Below the pieces are notes generated by a model. That model saw only the letters and a program-made list of their open reading frames with translations. It was not told where the DNA came from and ran no database searches. A program made the translations under genes and the position numbers. A stretch of DNA of 62,648 nucleotides from Bacteroidia bacterium (GTDB lineage Bacteria > Bacteroidota > Bacteroidia > UKL13-3), in contig JACMQU010000014.1 of assembly GCA_014376805.1 (NCBI GenBank), positions 1 through 62,648 on the forward strand, written 5' to 3'. Positions 44,430 to 52,939 of this stretch are shown in pieces (the stretch's first letter is position 1; each line of letters opens with the position of its first letter).

Positions 44430-44909
44430 ATGAATAATGAGTTACAAATTGCAGATGATTTTTTAGCACCGCTCTTTGATGAGATTTTCGAGGTCAAAGA
44501 AAAAGATTTTTCTATACAATACAACGTACTTGGGTTGGGTAAGCAAAAACTATTATTGTTAGTTGATGCCCAAGGTATTGATTACTTGGCAGATCCTGAG
44601 TTGCAATTATTAAAATCTATTATTGATAAAGGTTTGAGAAAAGATTTTGATGATGTATGGGTATTGAACCTAAACACCTGCAAAGACGCTACTTTGCAGG
44701 AGTTGATCAATCACTTTAAGCCTTTTCAGTTGATTGTGTGGGGTTGTGAAAACTGGATTAAAAGGGAGAAGATTAAACTGGAAAATCATCAGCAGGCAAT
44801 GCTTAGCAATGTAGATTTGTTAAAAGCTTATCCCCTAAATACTTATTTAACAGATAATGCATTAAAAAGTAAATTGTGGATAGCCTTACAAAGAATGTTT
44901 TTTAACTAA
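44430..44909 (+). CDS. Conserved hypothetical protein of Bacteroidota (possible DNA polymerase III psi-like)
   Basis: A 159-residue cytoplasmic protein I do not recognise with certainty. The middle is a compact alpha/beta domain with a strand KLLLLVD, a helix, a strand DDVWVLNLN and a strand LIVWGCENW, and the end, NALKSKLWIALQRMF, is a helix with Trp. Strand order and a late LW-x-x-LQ-x-[IM]-F helix loosely recall HolD, the psi subunit of the polymerase III clamp loader, but no motif proves it. Its start is 3 bp from that of ilvE on the opposite strand, so transcription starts must overlap. Confidence 0.55.
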   Translation: MNNELQIADDFLAPLFDEIFEVKEKDFSIQYNVLGLGKQKLLLLVDAQGIDYLADPELQLLKSIIDKGLRKDFDDVWVLNLNTCKDATLQELINHFKPFQLIVWGCENWIKREKIKLENHQQAMLSNVDLLKAYPLNTYLTDNALKSKLWIALQRMFFN

Positions 44910-45004
44910 ACAGGTACGTCTCAAAGCACCATTAGATTTTCTTTTAATTAAACAGCTTGCAGCTTTTACATATTTACTAAGTAAAAATAAATTTTAACAG
45001 AATT

Positions 45005-45589
45005 ATGAAGATAATATTTGCTTCGCATAATAAACACAAAACAAAGGAAATTTCAGCACTATTAGATGGTCTGATCCAAATACATTCGTTAGAGGAAATT
45101 GGTATTTTTGAAGAACTTATTGAAAGCGGTTCAACCCTTCATGAAAACGCACAAATGAAAGCTCAGGCGGTATATGAAGCTACTGATTTAAATTGTTTTG
45201 CTGATGATTCGGGATTACTGGTAGAGGCATTAAACGGTGAGCCGGGCGTTTACAGTGCCAGATATGCGGGTGAACAAAAGGATTCGGAAGCCAATATGCA
45301 TAAATTATTGGCTAATTTAAAAGGAATAGAGAACAGGAATGCCCGTTTTTCAACTGTTATCTGTTTACTGTTAAATGGAAAGGAACATTATTTTGAAGGC
45401 CATCTTGATGGAAAAATAAACTTGGAGAAAAGAGGAAATGAAGGATTTGGATATGACCCTGTTTTTATACCTGAGGGTTCAGAAAAGACGCTTGCCGAAA
45501 TGACCTTGCCTGAAAAAAACAAGATTAGTCACCGGGCAAAAGCATTTATCAGTATGCGGAATTTCTTTGTGGAAAATGTTAGCTTCTGA
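45005..45589 (+). CDS. rdgB: RdgB/HAM1 noncanonical purine NTP pyrophosphatase
   Basis: A 194-residue enzyme that removes dITP/XTP by hydrolysis to the monophosphate. IIFASHNKHKTKEI (S-x-N-x-x-K) is the N-terminal substrate motif, CFADDSGLLVEALNGEPGVYSARYAG (broken here at about residues 64-89 of the family core) covers the catalytic Asp and the SAR-Y-AG loop, and GFGYDPVF plus SHRAKA (about 179-184) complete the site. Convergent with the WecA-like gene, overlapping it by 11 bp at the 3' ends. Confidence 0.94.
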   Translation: MKIIFASHNKHKTKEISALLDGLIQIHSLEEIGIFEELIESGSTLHENAQMKAQAVYEATDLNCFADDSGLLVEALNGEPGVYSARYAGEQKDSEANMHKLLANLKGIENRNARFSTVICLLLNGKEHYFEGHLDGKINLEKRGNEGFGYDPVFIPEGSEKTLAEMTLPEKNKISHRAKAFISMRNFFVENVSF

Positions 45590-46691
45590 TAGATTTACGC
45601 AGGCTCTGTTCAATTTCATCCTGCATGTTATCATCCGCTTCCAGATCAGATATTTTGTGGCGGTAAAAGTAAACAGGTAATTGCCCTACTACCAGTGCCA
45701 GCGAACAAACAATTCCTAATACAATATATGCCGGGTAATCTTTAATGGCAAACGCAATAATGATGAATAACATATTTACACCTGCCAGGGTTAAGCTTAC
45801 TTGTTTATGGCCAAGGCCTGTTTTAATTAGCCAATGATGTAGGTGATTTTTATCTGCCTTAAAGGGAGAACGTTTTTTAGTTGCCCTTAAAATAAATACT
45901 CTTAAGGTATCATATAGTGGAACCACCAAAATGGCAATTGCAATGCCTGGAGCAGATTTTAGTTTAAGAATAGATCCCGAATTAGGGCTATTAGATTCTA
46001 TAAAATAAATAGCAAATATAGATAAAAGAAAGCCAACCGTAAGTGACCCTGAGTCGCCCATAAATATTTTGGCCGGATTAAAATTAAAACACAGAAAACC
46101 CAATAAGGATCCTGCCAGAGAAAAGGCCATCATACTCCAGCCCATATCATCGTTAAGATAAAAACAAAAAGCAAAAGTAAGACTCATAATAAGTCCTAAA
46201 CTACCTGCCAAACCATCTGCACCATCAATTAAATTAAATGAATTGGTGATTACAATTATAGTAAACACACTTAAGGGAATAGAAACCCATACGGGTATTT
46301 CATTAATGCCAAATACACCATGAAAATCGGAGATTCTGATTTTAGTAAGATAAGTAACCATACCTGCCGCCACTAATTGTGTAAAAAGTTTCTTCATGGG
46401 AGAAAGCATAATAATATCATCTTTTAAACCGCTAAAAAACAACAAAATAAGTGCTGCTTCTATATATTGCATTCCATACATATTGGTAAAATCGGCCCAT
46501 ACCAGCACCGAAAGTACAAATGATACAAAAATTGCCAGACCACCCAACCGGGGAATCTTCAATGTATGAAGTTTTCTTTCCTCAGGTTTGTCGTAAAGGC
46601 CTTTTAATTTTGATACAGTAATAATAGAAGGAATGGCAAATACCACAATTAAAAATGAGGTTATTACCAGTAAAATAATATTTATCATCAT
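45579..46691 (-). CDS. MraY/WecA-family undecaprenyl-phosphate sugar-1-phosphate transferase
   Basis: A 370-residue membrane enzyme with about 11 transmembrane helices. KLYDKPEERKLHT-type cytoplasmic loop (KGLYDKPEERKLH, about 30-42), DGADGLAGSLG (about 156-166), the FMGDSGSLTVGFLL metal site (about 211-224), and DKNHLHHWL (about 279-287), the H-x-H-H loop of the WecA branch. It attaches the first sugar phosphate to undecaprenyl phosphate. The neighbouring polysaccharide locus has no priming enzyme of its own, so this may serve it (inference). Confidence 0.92.
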   Translation of the reverse strand: MMINIILLVITSFLIVVFAIPSIITVSKLKGLYDKPEERKLHTLKIPRLGGLAIFVSFVLSVLVWADFTNMYGMQYIEAALILLFFSGLKDDIIMLSPMKKLFTQLVAAGMVTYLTKIRISDFHGVFGINEIPVWVSIPLSVFTIIVITNSFNLIDGADGLAGSLGLIMSLTFAFCFYLNDDMGWSMMAFSLAGSLLGFLCFNFNPAKIFMGDSGSLTVGFLLSIFAIYFIESNSPNSGSILKLKSAPGIAIAILVVPLYDTLRVFILRATKKRSPFKADKNHLHHWLIKTGLGHKQVSLTLAGVNMLFIIIAFAIKDYPAYIVLGIVCSLALVVGQLPVYFYRHKISDLEADDNMQDEIEQSLRKSIRS

Positions 46692-46853
46692 TTATTTAAG
46701 GGTTCAAATGCTTGTATGAATGCAATATATTAACAATAAGTTAATATGCAAGGTAAATCCTAATATTATCTTAATAAATGACTTAAATGTAACTGTAGTA
46801 CATTAAATCTATTAATGCTATTTGAACCATTAATTTCTTAGCCATATTGTTTT

Positions 46854-47501
46854 TTAAGGAGCCAGCCGTTCAATTAACCATTTCTTATCATGTAGTGTAA
46901 ACAAAATCCTATCGTGAAGTCTGCTGGCTCTTCCTTGCCAGAATTCCATACTACAGGGTTTTAAAACAAAACCACCCCAATCAACTGGACACAAAAGTGG
47001 TTCTTTTTCAAATAAAGTTTTTAAGGTGTTGTAACTATTTTCTAATTCTTCTCTGCTTTTTATCACCTCACTTTGTCTTGATGCATGCGCTCCAATTCTG
47101 CTTTCAATAGGGCGGGATTGAAAATACGCAGTTGCATCTTTTTTTGAACCCTTATTAATAACGCCTTCAATTCTAACCTGTCTTTGCAATTCAGGCCAGA
47201 AAAACACAAGGGCGGCATTTGGATTATGCTGAATTTGTTTGCCTTTATTACTGTTATAGTTAGTGTAAAAAACAAAACCGTTTTCGCTTAATCCTTTCAG
47301 TAAAACAATGCGTGCACTTGGGTTTCCATTTTCGTAAACTGTTGCCAGTGTCATCGCATTGGGTTCATTAACGTCTGCCTCAATTGCCTCATTTAACCAT
47401 AGCCTGAATTGTTCAACCGGATCAGTCAAAACCTGGCTTTCATTAAACGTTCTCAGCGTATAATCTTTTCTGATAGCAGCCAGGTCTTTATTGTTAATCA
47501 T
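46854..47501 (-). CDS. pdxH: Pyridoxamine 5'-phosphate oxidase
   Basis: A 215-residue FMN enzyme making pyridoxal 5'-phosphate, the last step of vitamin B6 synthesis and salvage. NAMTLATV and RIVLLKG bind FMN/substrate, FYTNYNSNKGKQI is the FMN phosphate loop, FFWPELQRQVRIEG (about 103-116) is the family signature, and FWQGRASRLHDR (about 190-201) matches the C-terminal substrate motif W-Q-x-x-x-x-R-x-H-D-R. pdxJ of the same pathway lies 12 kb away in this window. Confidence 0.95.
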   Translation of the reverse strand: MINNKDLAAIRKDYTLRTFNESQVLTDPVEQFRLWLNEAIEADVNEPNAMTLATVYENGNPSARIVLLKGLSENGFVFYTNYNSNKGKQIQHNPNAALVFFWPELQRQVRIEGVINKGSKKDATAYFQSRPIESRIGAHASRQSEVIKSREELENSYNTLKTLFEKEPLLCPVDWGGFVLKPCSMEFWQGRASRLHDRILFTLHDKKWLIERLAP

Positions 47502-47613
47502 ACATTAAATTAAATGGCAAAGGTATAAATAAAAGTAAAGCATAATTATAGGTTGGTATAAATATAGGATCAGCCATATAAATACCTTGAGATGAAGAAG
47601 GTAATTTTATTGC

Positions 47614-47644
47614 TTTGTCAAAATTTATTAGTCTGCTATATTTG
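47614..47644 (+). promoter_or_regulatory. Consensus Bacteroidota promoter for yqgE
   Basis: TTTG (47614-47617), a 19-nt spacer, then TATATTTG (47637-47644): an exact match to the Bacteroidota -33/-7 consensus TTTG-N19-TAnnTTTG. The yqgE ATG begins 6 nt after the -7 box, so the mRNA should start at or almost at the ATG (leaderless). Confidence 0.75.
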
Positions 47645-47649
47645 CAATA

Positions 47650-48225
47650 ATGGAAATTAAGGAAACCCGATTTCAGTTTAATCCACAAAGAGGTCAGTTA
47701 TTAATTAGCGAACCTTTTTTAGCTGACCCCAATTTCAGGCGGTCGGTAATATTGCTTTGTGAACATGAGGAAGAAGGAAGTGTAGGATTTATACTGAACC
47801 GCTTATTAACACTAACTACCGATGAAGTAATTCCAGGGCTGCTAACAATTAATTTCCCGGTGTTTTATGGCGGACCCGTTGAGCAGAATACTCTTCATTT
47901 TATACACAAAGCGAACGATCTGATAGAAGAGGCCATGCCTGTTTCTAATGGAATTTTTTGGGGAGGAAATATTGAAGCCATTAATGAATTATTATTACAG
48001 GATAAAGTTAAACCAGAAGATTTTAAATTTTTTATAGGTTACAGTGGTTGGGGAGAAGGACAACTTAATATAGAAATTGCCCAAAAATCATGGTGGGCAA
48101 CACCTGCAGAATCTGAAATAGTTTTTACTGACGACCTGGAAGAAATGTGGAGCCGTGTAGTAAAAAACCTGGGAAGTGATTTTGCTTACCTGGCCAATTC
48201 CCCTAAAGATTTTAACTGGAATTAG
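47650..48225 (+). CDS. YqgE/AlgH family protein
   Basis: A 191-residue protein of the YqgE/AlgH family (function uncertain; AlgH was first described as an alginate regulator in Pseudomonas). Conserved blocks: RGQLLISEPFLADPNFRRSVILLCEH (here described by its LLIS...F-x-R-x-V pattern), GFILNR, FYGGPV, IFWGGN and the FIGYSGWG-x-GQL core (about 126-137). Length normal. It has its own consensus promoter directly upstream and overlaps the convergent TatD-like gene by 14 bp. Confidence 0.93.
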   Translation: MEIKETRFQFNPQRGQLLISEPFLADPNFRRSVILLCEHEEEGSVGFILNRLLTLTTDEVIPGLLTINFPVFYGGPVEQNTLHFIHKANDLIEEAMPVSNGIFWGGNIEAINELLLQDKVKPEDFKFFIGYSGWGEGQLNIEIAQKSWWATPAESEIVFTDDLEEMWSRVVKNLGSDFAYLANSPKDFNWN

Positions 48226-48883
48226 ATTCTTTAAATACATGGATAAAATTGGCAATTATCTGGTTTTGTAACGCTGTTAAAGACAATTGAAAGTAAGGTA
48301 AAATTTTATTATATACCTGCAGTACCGGTATTCTTTGCGTATCCGTTTCTATAAAAATCCTTTCTGGTGTAATTATTCTGAGTACCTCTTTAATTTTGTC
48401 TCCTACATTTAATTGCTTTGGTCCGAAAGAAAAATATACATTTTCAAATTTTACCAATTGTTTGGTTTGAACCAGGTTGCCATTGTAACCATGAAGGATA
48501 AATTGGCTATCTGATTTTTTAATAAATGTGATGAGGTAATTATATGCTTTAACACAATGTATAATTACTGGCTTGTTAAATTCTTTTGCTAACAAAAGTT
48601 GCATTTCAAAATAAATTAATTGTTGGGTCCAATAAGGTTTTAGTTTATCTAACCCAATTTCACCAATTGCCATAAAATTGGGTTGGGCCAGTAATAAACG
48701 CATTTTTTTTTCGCTTTGATCCAACGTTATTTTTGAAATAAACCAGGGATGTATGCCAATACTTAAGGAATAATTTGACGGTAAACCGGAAATGGAATGC
48801 AGGTAAGCATTTCTGATCACAAATTCATTTTCATTTAAAGGCTTATGGTGGGAATGAACATTAATAAAGTTTTGCTTAAACAT
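48212..48883 (-). CDS. TatD-like metal-dependent hydrolase (short form)
   Basis: A 223-residue TatD-family protein, somewhat shorter than the usual 255-265. Metal-site motifs are kept: NVHSHH (H-x-H, about 8-13), GEIGLD (about 73-78), PVIIHCVKA (about 104-112), ILHGYNG (about 128-134) and IETDTQ (about 178-183). The normal D-x-H-x-H opening is V-H-S-H here and the loops between strands are short, so it is a divergent member. TatD enzymes are DNases or exonucleases in the cytoplasm. Confidence 0.8.
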   Translation of the reverse strand: MFKQNFINVHSHHKPLNENEFVIRNAYLHSISGLPSNYSLSIGIHPWFISKITLDQSEKKMRLLLAQPNFMAIGEIGLDKLKPYWTQQLIYFEMQLLLAKEFNKPVIIHCVKAYNYLITFIKKSDSQFILHGYNGNLVQTKQLVKFENVYFSFGPKQLNVGDKIKEVLRIITPERIFIETDTQRIPVLQVYNKILPYFQLSLTALQNQIIANFIHVFKESNSS

Positions 48884-48981
48884 ATAAAAGATGTTGTGAT
48901 TTATTTAATACAAATGGTCTAAAATCCTAATTAAATTAGCTATCTAAGATAATAAAACTTATTTTTGATGCAAAACATTTT

Positions 48982-49962
48982 ATGAATAACGCACTCTCAC
49001 CGTCACGTATGGAAGTCATGAACATGATTGGACAATCGGTTGAGCAAATAGCTTCCGAATATTTGAAGCCTATAGAAACCAACTGGCAGGCTAGTGAATT
49101 GTTGCCTTTAACTTCTGATACCACGTTTATTGCAGACCTAAAAGATATTCAGGAACAGGCACAGAGTCACTCTTATGATTTACTTGCAGTATTAGTTGCA
49201 GATACAATTACCGAAGAAGCCTTACCTACTTACGAAACCTGGTTAGCTAATTTAACAGGTGTAGACCAAGTGGGTAATAATGGCTGGATGAAATGGATGC
49301 GTAGCTGGACAGCCGAAGAGAACCGTCATGGCGATGTACTTAACCGGTATCTTTATTTGTGTGGCAGAATTAATATGCGCGAATTTGAGGCATCAACCCA
49401 ATATTTAATAGCGGATGGTTTTGATAATGGTGCGGCTAATGATCCTTACCGTAATTTTATTTATACGAGCTTTCAGGAACTGGCAACCAATGTTTCTCAT
49501 CGCAGGGTAGCAACACTTGCCAAACAGGATGGCAATGCTTTATTATCAAAGATTTGTGGTCTTGTGGCTGCTGATGAGGCCCGGCATGCCCGCGCTTATA
49601 AAACTTTTGTATCGCGCATTATAGAGCTTGATCCTAATGAACTTATGTTGGCTTTTGAAGATATGATGCGGAAGAAAATTGCTATGCCTTCTCAATGTTT
49701 GCGCGAACTGGGAGGCAGGTTAAATAGTTTTTCTAACTTTAGCGATGCAGCCACACGCCTTGGGGTTTATACTTCCTTTGACTATGTTGAAATTCTCAGA
49801 GGATTAATAGCTGATTGGCAGATAGAAAATGTGCGCGGCCTAAAAGAGAGTGGTGAAAAAGCACGAGACTACTTAATTGCATTGCCCGATCGTTTGTCTC
49901 GTATTGCCGAAAGAATGAAAACACCCGTTAAAGAATACACCTTTAGTTGGATAAGAGCGTAA
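48982..49962 (+). CDS. Acyl-ACP desaturase (stearoyl-ACP desaturase family)
   Basis: A 326-residue soluble diiron enzyme of the plant-type acyl-ACP desaturase family that inserts a double bond into acyl-ACP chains. The diiron ligands appear as EENRHGD (about 113-119) and ADEARHAR (about 196-203), the two E-x-x-H motifs, with further helix Glu residues between them. Length normal. It could provide the unsaturated chains that the cyclopropane-synthase-like cluster 31 kb away acts on. TATTTTTG about 20 nt before the start resembles a -7 box, but no -33 box is clear. Confidence 0.92.
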   Translation: MNNALSPSRMEVMNMIGQSVEQIASEYLKPIETNWQASELLPLTSDTTFIADLKDIQEQAQSHSYDLLAVLVADTITEEALPTYETWLANLTGVDQVGNNGWMKWMRSWTAEENRHGDVLNRYLYLCGRINMREFEASTQYLIADGFDNGAANDPYRNFIYTSFQELATNVSHRRVATLAKQDGNALLSKICGLVAADEARHARAYKTFVSRIIELDPNELMLAFEDMMRKKIAMPSQCLRELGGRLNSFSNFSDAATRLGVYTSFDYVEILRGLIADWQIENVRGLKESGEKARDYLIALPDRLSRIAERMKTPVKEYTFSWIRA

Positions 49963-50352
49963 TTAATTTACTGCTTTTTGCCCGGATGAAGGACTTTTAC
50001 ACTAACGCTTTTCTTCTTACTGTTATAAATACAATTTCCACATATAATTTAGAAAATCACAATTATTTTTCGTGTTCAAAATAAATTAGTGGAAATTGCT
50101 TGCTATAAACAGTTTTAATTTGCCTTTATAAAATACCAAAACTGTTTTCAATTTAATAAAAAAAGAAGTATTTTTTATCGGGATTTGTACGGATGGTAAA
50201 GTATAATTTTTAAACATTAGTGTGAAATTAAAACGTATAAAAATCACCAAATCTTTTATCACTTTATTGTTAATTTTATAAGCAGATAACCATAAAAAAA
50301 GCCCTCCATACAGGAGGGCTTTTTTTTTATTCCACTATTCTTATTCTGTTAT
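49963..50352. other. 390-bp intergenic region ending in a bidirectional terminator
   Basis: AT-rich spacer between the desaturase and trigger factor genes. Apart from the terminator at 50298-50323 nothing is recognised. Confidence 0.5.
50298..50323 (-). terminator. Strong bidirectional intrinsic terminator
   Basis: GCCCTCC (50301-50307) and GGAGGGC (50313-50319) form a GC-rich stem with a 5-nt loop, flanked by an A run on the left and a T run on the right. It works on the minus strand for the trigger factor gene (30 bp downstream of its stop) and on the plus strand for the desaturase. Confidence 0.92.
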
Positions 50353-51813
50353 TCATTCTTCATGAGAGTGGTTATGCTCTTGCAGTTCATTGTCATGGCC
50401 ATGTTCTTCCGGCTCATTTCCTTGTTCATTATCACTATTTTCGTGGTGCTTATGGTTATGTATTTCCATTACTTTTATAAAATCTTCTACACTAATTTCT
50501 TTTGGCTCAATGGTTAGTGTGTTCATTAAATATTCATTCACTCTGGCCCGTGAAGCTACATTGATCATGCGGCTGCGAAAGTCTTCTTTTTTTAACTGGG
50601 GTTCAACAATGCTCATAAGCAACTCATCACTTATGCCCTGATTACCGTATGAGCTGAACATGTTTTTTGTATGGGCCAAAGCAACCTGTTTAATTTCTTC
50701 TTCGTCTATTTTGATCCCATTGCTTACCAGAATTTTTTCTTCGAAGATATGATTTCTCAGATACTTTGCTTCAGGAAGGTATGCCATTTCAACGTTTTCA
50801 GAATTAAATTTATCCGCATGTCTGTCAATTAACCAACGTTTTAAAAAGGCATCAGGTAATTCAATTTTATGTTTTGCAACTAACGCATCAAATAATTCGT
50901 GTTCTAATAAATGCTGAGCCTGCTGATCAAAATACGCGGAGAGTTCTTCCTGAATTTTTGTGCGTAATTCACCCTCTGAGGTAATTACATCTTTTCCATA
51001 TATTTTATCAAAAAACTCCTGGTTCATTATTGAAGTTTCGGTACGTTTAATTTCATTCAGTTTTAATTTAAACTCCGGGTTAAGATCCGGAATGCCATTT
51101 TTTTGCATGTTTAAAGCATGGCTCATTTCTACTTCATCGTTGTTGAACAAAGTGAAAATATTAACTGTAAATTCAGCACCAATTTCGAGTCCGGTAAGTC
51201 GGTTGCGAACCTCTTCATCTTTAATGGTATTTATAGCAATAGGAACAGATTCTGCATTTACACCACCCTCAAGTTCATTACCTTCATCTGATAGTTCAGT
51301 AAGACCGGCGTAGATGAGATCATTTTCCTCTGCAATTTCAACATTTGTTAACGCACTATTTTGTTTCACCATACGGGCTACTTCTTCGTCAATCATTTTA
51401 TCGCTAACCACCACCTTATATTTTTCATAAGTATCGGCAGCACTAATATTTAACTGAATATCCGGAGAAAGTCCAAGGTCGAAATTAAAGGTGTAAGCTG
51501 CATTTTTGGTTAATGCATCAATTTTAGTGTCTTCACTTAATACCGGTTGACCTAAAACATTCATTTTATTTTCTTCCATGTAATCGAAAAGGCCTTTGCT
51601 GGCTAATCCGTTAACTTCTTCTAATAACAGGCTGTTACCAACCATTTTTTCGATCATGCTTTTAGGAGCGTGTCCTGCTCTAAAACCAGGAATATTGGCC
51701 TTTTTGCCATAATCTTTTAATTTCTTCTCGTAAGCCGGAAGATAATCTTCGGTGGTGATGTTAACGGAAATGGTTCCGTTTAGTTCATCTTTTTTTTCAA
51801 ATGTTACATTCAT
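50353..51813 (-). CDS. tig: Trigger factor with histidine-rich C-terminal tail
   Basis: A 486-residue ribosome-associated chaperone. The N-terminal ribosome-binding domain carries GFRAGHAPKSMIEK (G-F-R-x-G-x-x-P, about 43-56). The middle PPIase-like region is divergent, as in other Bacteroidota. The C-terminal helical arms follow (IELPDAFLKRWL and later). The tail after about residue 449 is unusual: nine His among mostly acidic and polar residues (HNHKHH, EEHGHD, EHNHSHEE), which could bind Ni or Zn. It assists nascent-chain folding at the ribosome exit. Stop followed by the bidirectional terminator. Confidence 0.93.
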   Translation of the reverse strand: MNVTFEKKDELNGTISVNITTEDYLPAYEKKLKDYGKKANIPGFRAGHAPKSMIEKMVGNSLLLEEVNGLASKGLFDYMEENKMNVLGQPVLSEDTKIDALTKNAAYTFNFDLGLSPDIQLNISAADTYEKYKVVVSDKMIDEEVARMVKQNSALTNVEIAEENDLIYAGLTELSDEGNELEGGVNAESVPIAINTIKDEEVRNRLTGLEIGAEFTVNIFTLFNNDEVEMSHALNMQKNGIPDLNPEFKLKLNEIKRTETSIMNQEFFDKIYGKDVITSEGELRTKIQEELSAYFDQQAQHLLEHELFDALVAKHKIELPDAFLKRWLIDRHADKFNSENVEMAYLPEAKYLRNHIFEEKILVSNGIKIDEEEIKQVALAHTKNMFSSYGNQGISDELLMSIVEPQLKKEDFRSRMINVASRARVNEYLMNTLTIEPKEISVEDFIKVMEIHNHKHHENSDNEQGNEPEEHGHDNELQEHNHSHEE

Positions 51814-51840
51814 CGCTTTTTCTCTTCAAATAGCTTTATA

Positions 51841-51875
51841 AAAAATAAGACTGACAGGAGGTCAGTCTTATTTTT
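51841..51875 (-). terminator. Intrinsic terminator of the tRNA-Leu gene
   Basis: AAAAATAAGACTGAC (51841-51855) and GTCAGTCTTATTTTT (51861-51875) form a perfect 15-bp stem with loop AGGAG. On the minus strand it lies 15 bp after the tRNA and ends in a T run, so it separates the tRNA from the trigger factor gene. Confidence 0.85.
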
Positions 51876-51889
51876 TTGTTTTGTTAATG

Positions 51890-51971
51890 TGCGCATGGAG
51901 GGACACGAACCCCCACGCCTCTCGGCACCAGATCCTAAGTCTGGCACGGCTACCTATTACGCCACATGCAC
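51890..51971 (-). tRNA. tRNA-Leu (anticodon TAG)
   Basis: An 82-nt minus-strand tRNA with the long variable arm of a class II tRNA. The 7-bp acceptor stem pairs 51965-51971 with 51891-51897 (one T-G pair). The anticodon arm is CCAGA-CTTAGGA-TCTGG, giving anticodon TAG (Leu, CUA). The variable arm is TGCCGAGAGGCG, and the T loop is TTCGTGT. CCA is not encoded. Confidence 0.95.
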
Positions 51972-52939
51972 ACTTCCCTTTTTTTGAGGGATGCAAATAT
52001 AAGCATATTAATATATTTAGCAATATTTTTTGAACGCGGGACAGGGTTTAGGGCAAAGAAAATTAAATATATTAGGCAACGAAGATTAACCTGATAAAAA
52101 TTTAACCCCAAAATTATCGAAAATTATTTGTATCTTATAAAAATAAGCAAAGTTACCGAAAAAGAAAATGTCTAACTTCAATATAATAAGATAGGTTGAA
52201 AGGCAATGTTACAGTATTTAGATGATAGAAAATGAAAAGTATATGAAAGTAAATAAAATGATAAAAGTGAAATTGAAGAGTTATCAGGGTTAAATTATAA
52301 ATGCTTTTGTTAAAGTTATTAAAACGGACCTAACACCCTAGAAATAAATTGAAAAAGAGTACTACTTAAACAAGAATATGTTGAAGTCCAAAACAAATAT
52401 AAACTTGTTTAAAGAGGTGGCCAATTGTAAAATAAATACCGGAAAGATGGCAAAAGCAACACCTGACTTTATAGGTAAAGGGATTTTAATTTTTTAAAGT
52501 CGGTATGCTATGAAGGAAGTATATAAACAAAAAAACCTGACACGGCACGAGCTTTATTTAAAAGCAGCAATAACAAAAAACCACATACCCAGAATAGATG
52601 ATACGACGGCAACCTAAAGCTGTGCAGACGATGCGTATTATTAGTGATGGACTAAGATGTCTTATTAAATTAACCTTTTATTTGTGTTTACGTTAACCTA
52701 AACGCAAGCAACAAAAAATGATTTGACTTTTTGCTATATAAATACATCTATTTTAACAATAAAAAGTTAAAAGGTATCAGTTTTTTTATTTAAAAAATTC
52801 AGCTATTGTAAAATATTTTGGTTTCAACCTAAACCTAAACACATCAAATTTTATATAAACGGAAAAGAAAGGCCTATAAGCAAAATGTTATAAAAATTAC
52901 CTAAATTTAGCCACATAAAATTCTATCAAACCAGAGCTA
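51972..52939. other. 968-bp gene-free stretch upstream of rel/spoT
   Basis: No convincing gene. The longest ATG frames are about 35 codons, for example 52510-52617 (MKEVYKQKNLTRHELYLK start) with no recognised domain. The composition is A-rich on the plus strand and stop codons are frequent in all frames. Scattered purine-rich, codon-like runs could be a decayed gene. The last 60 bp include TAAATTTA about 38 bp before the rel start, a weak -7-like box. Confidence 0.5.
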
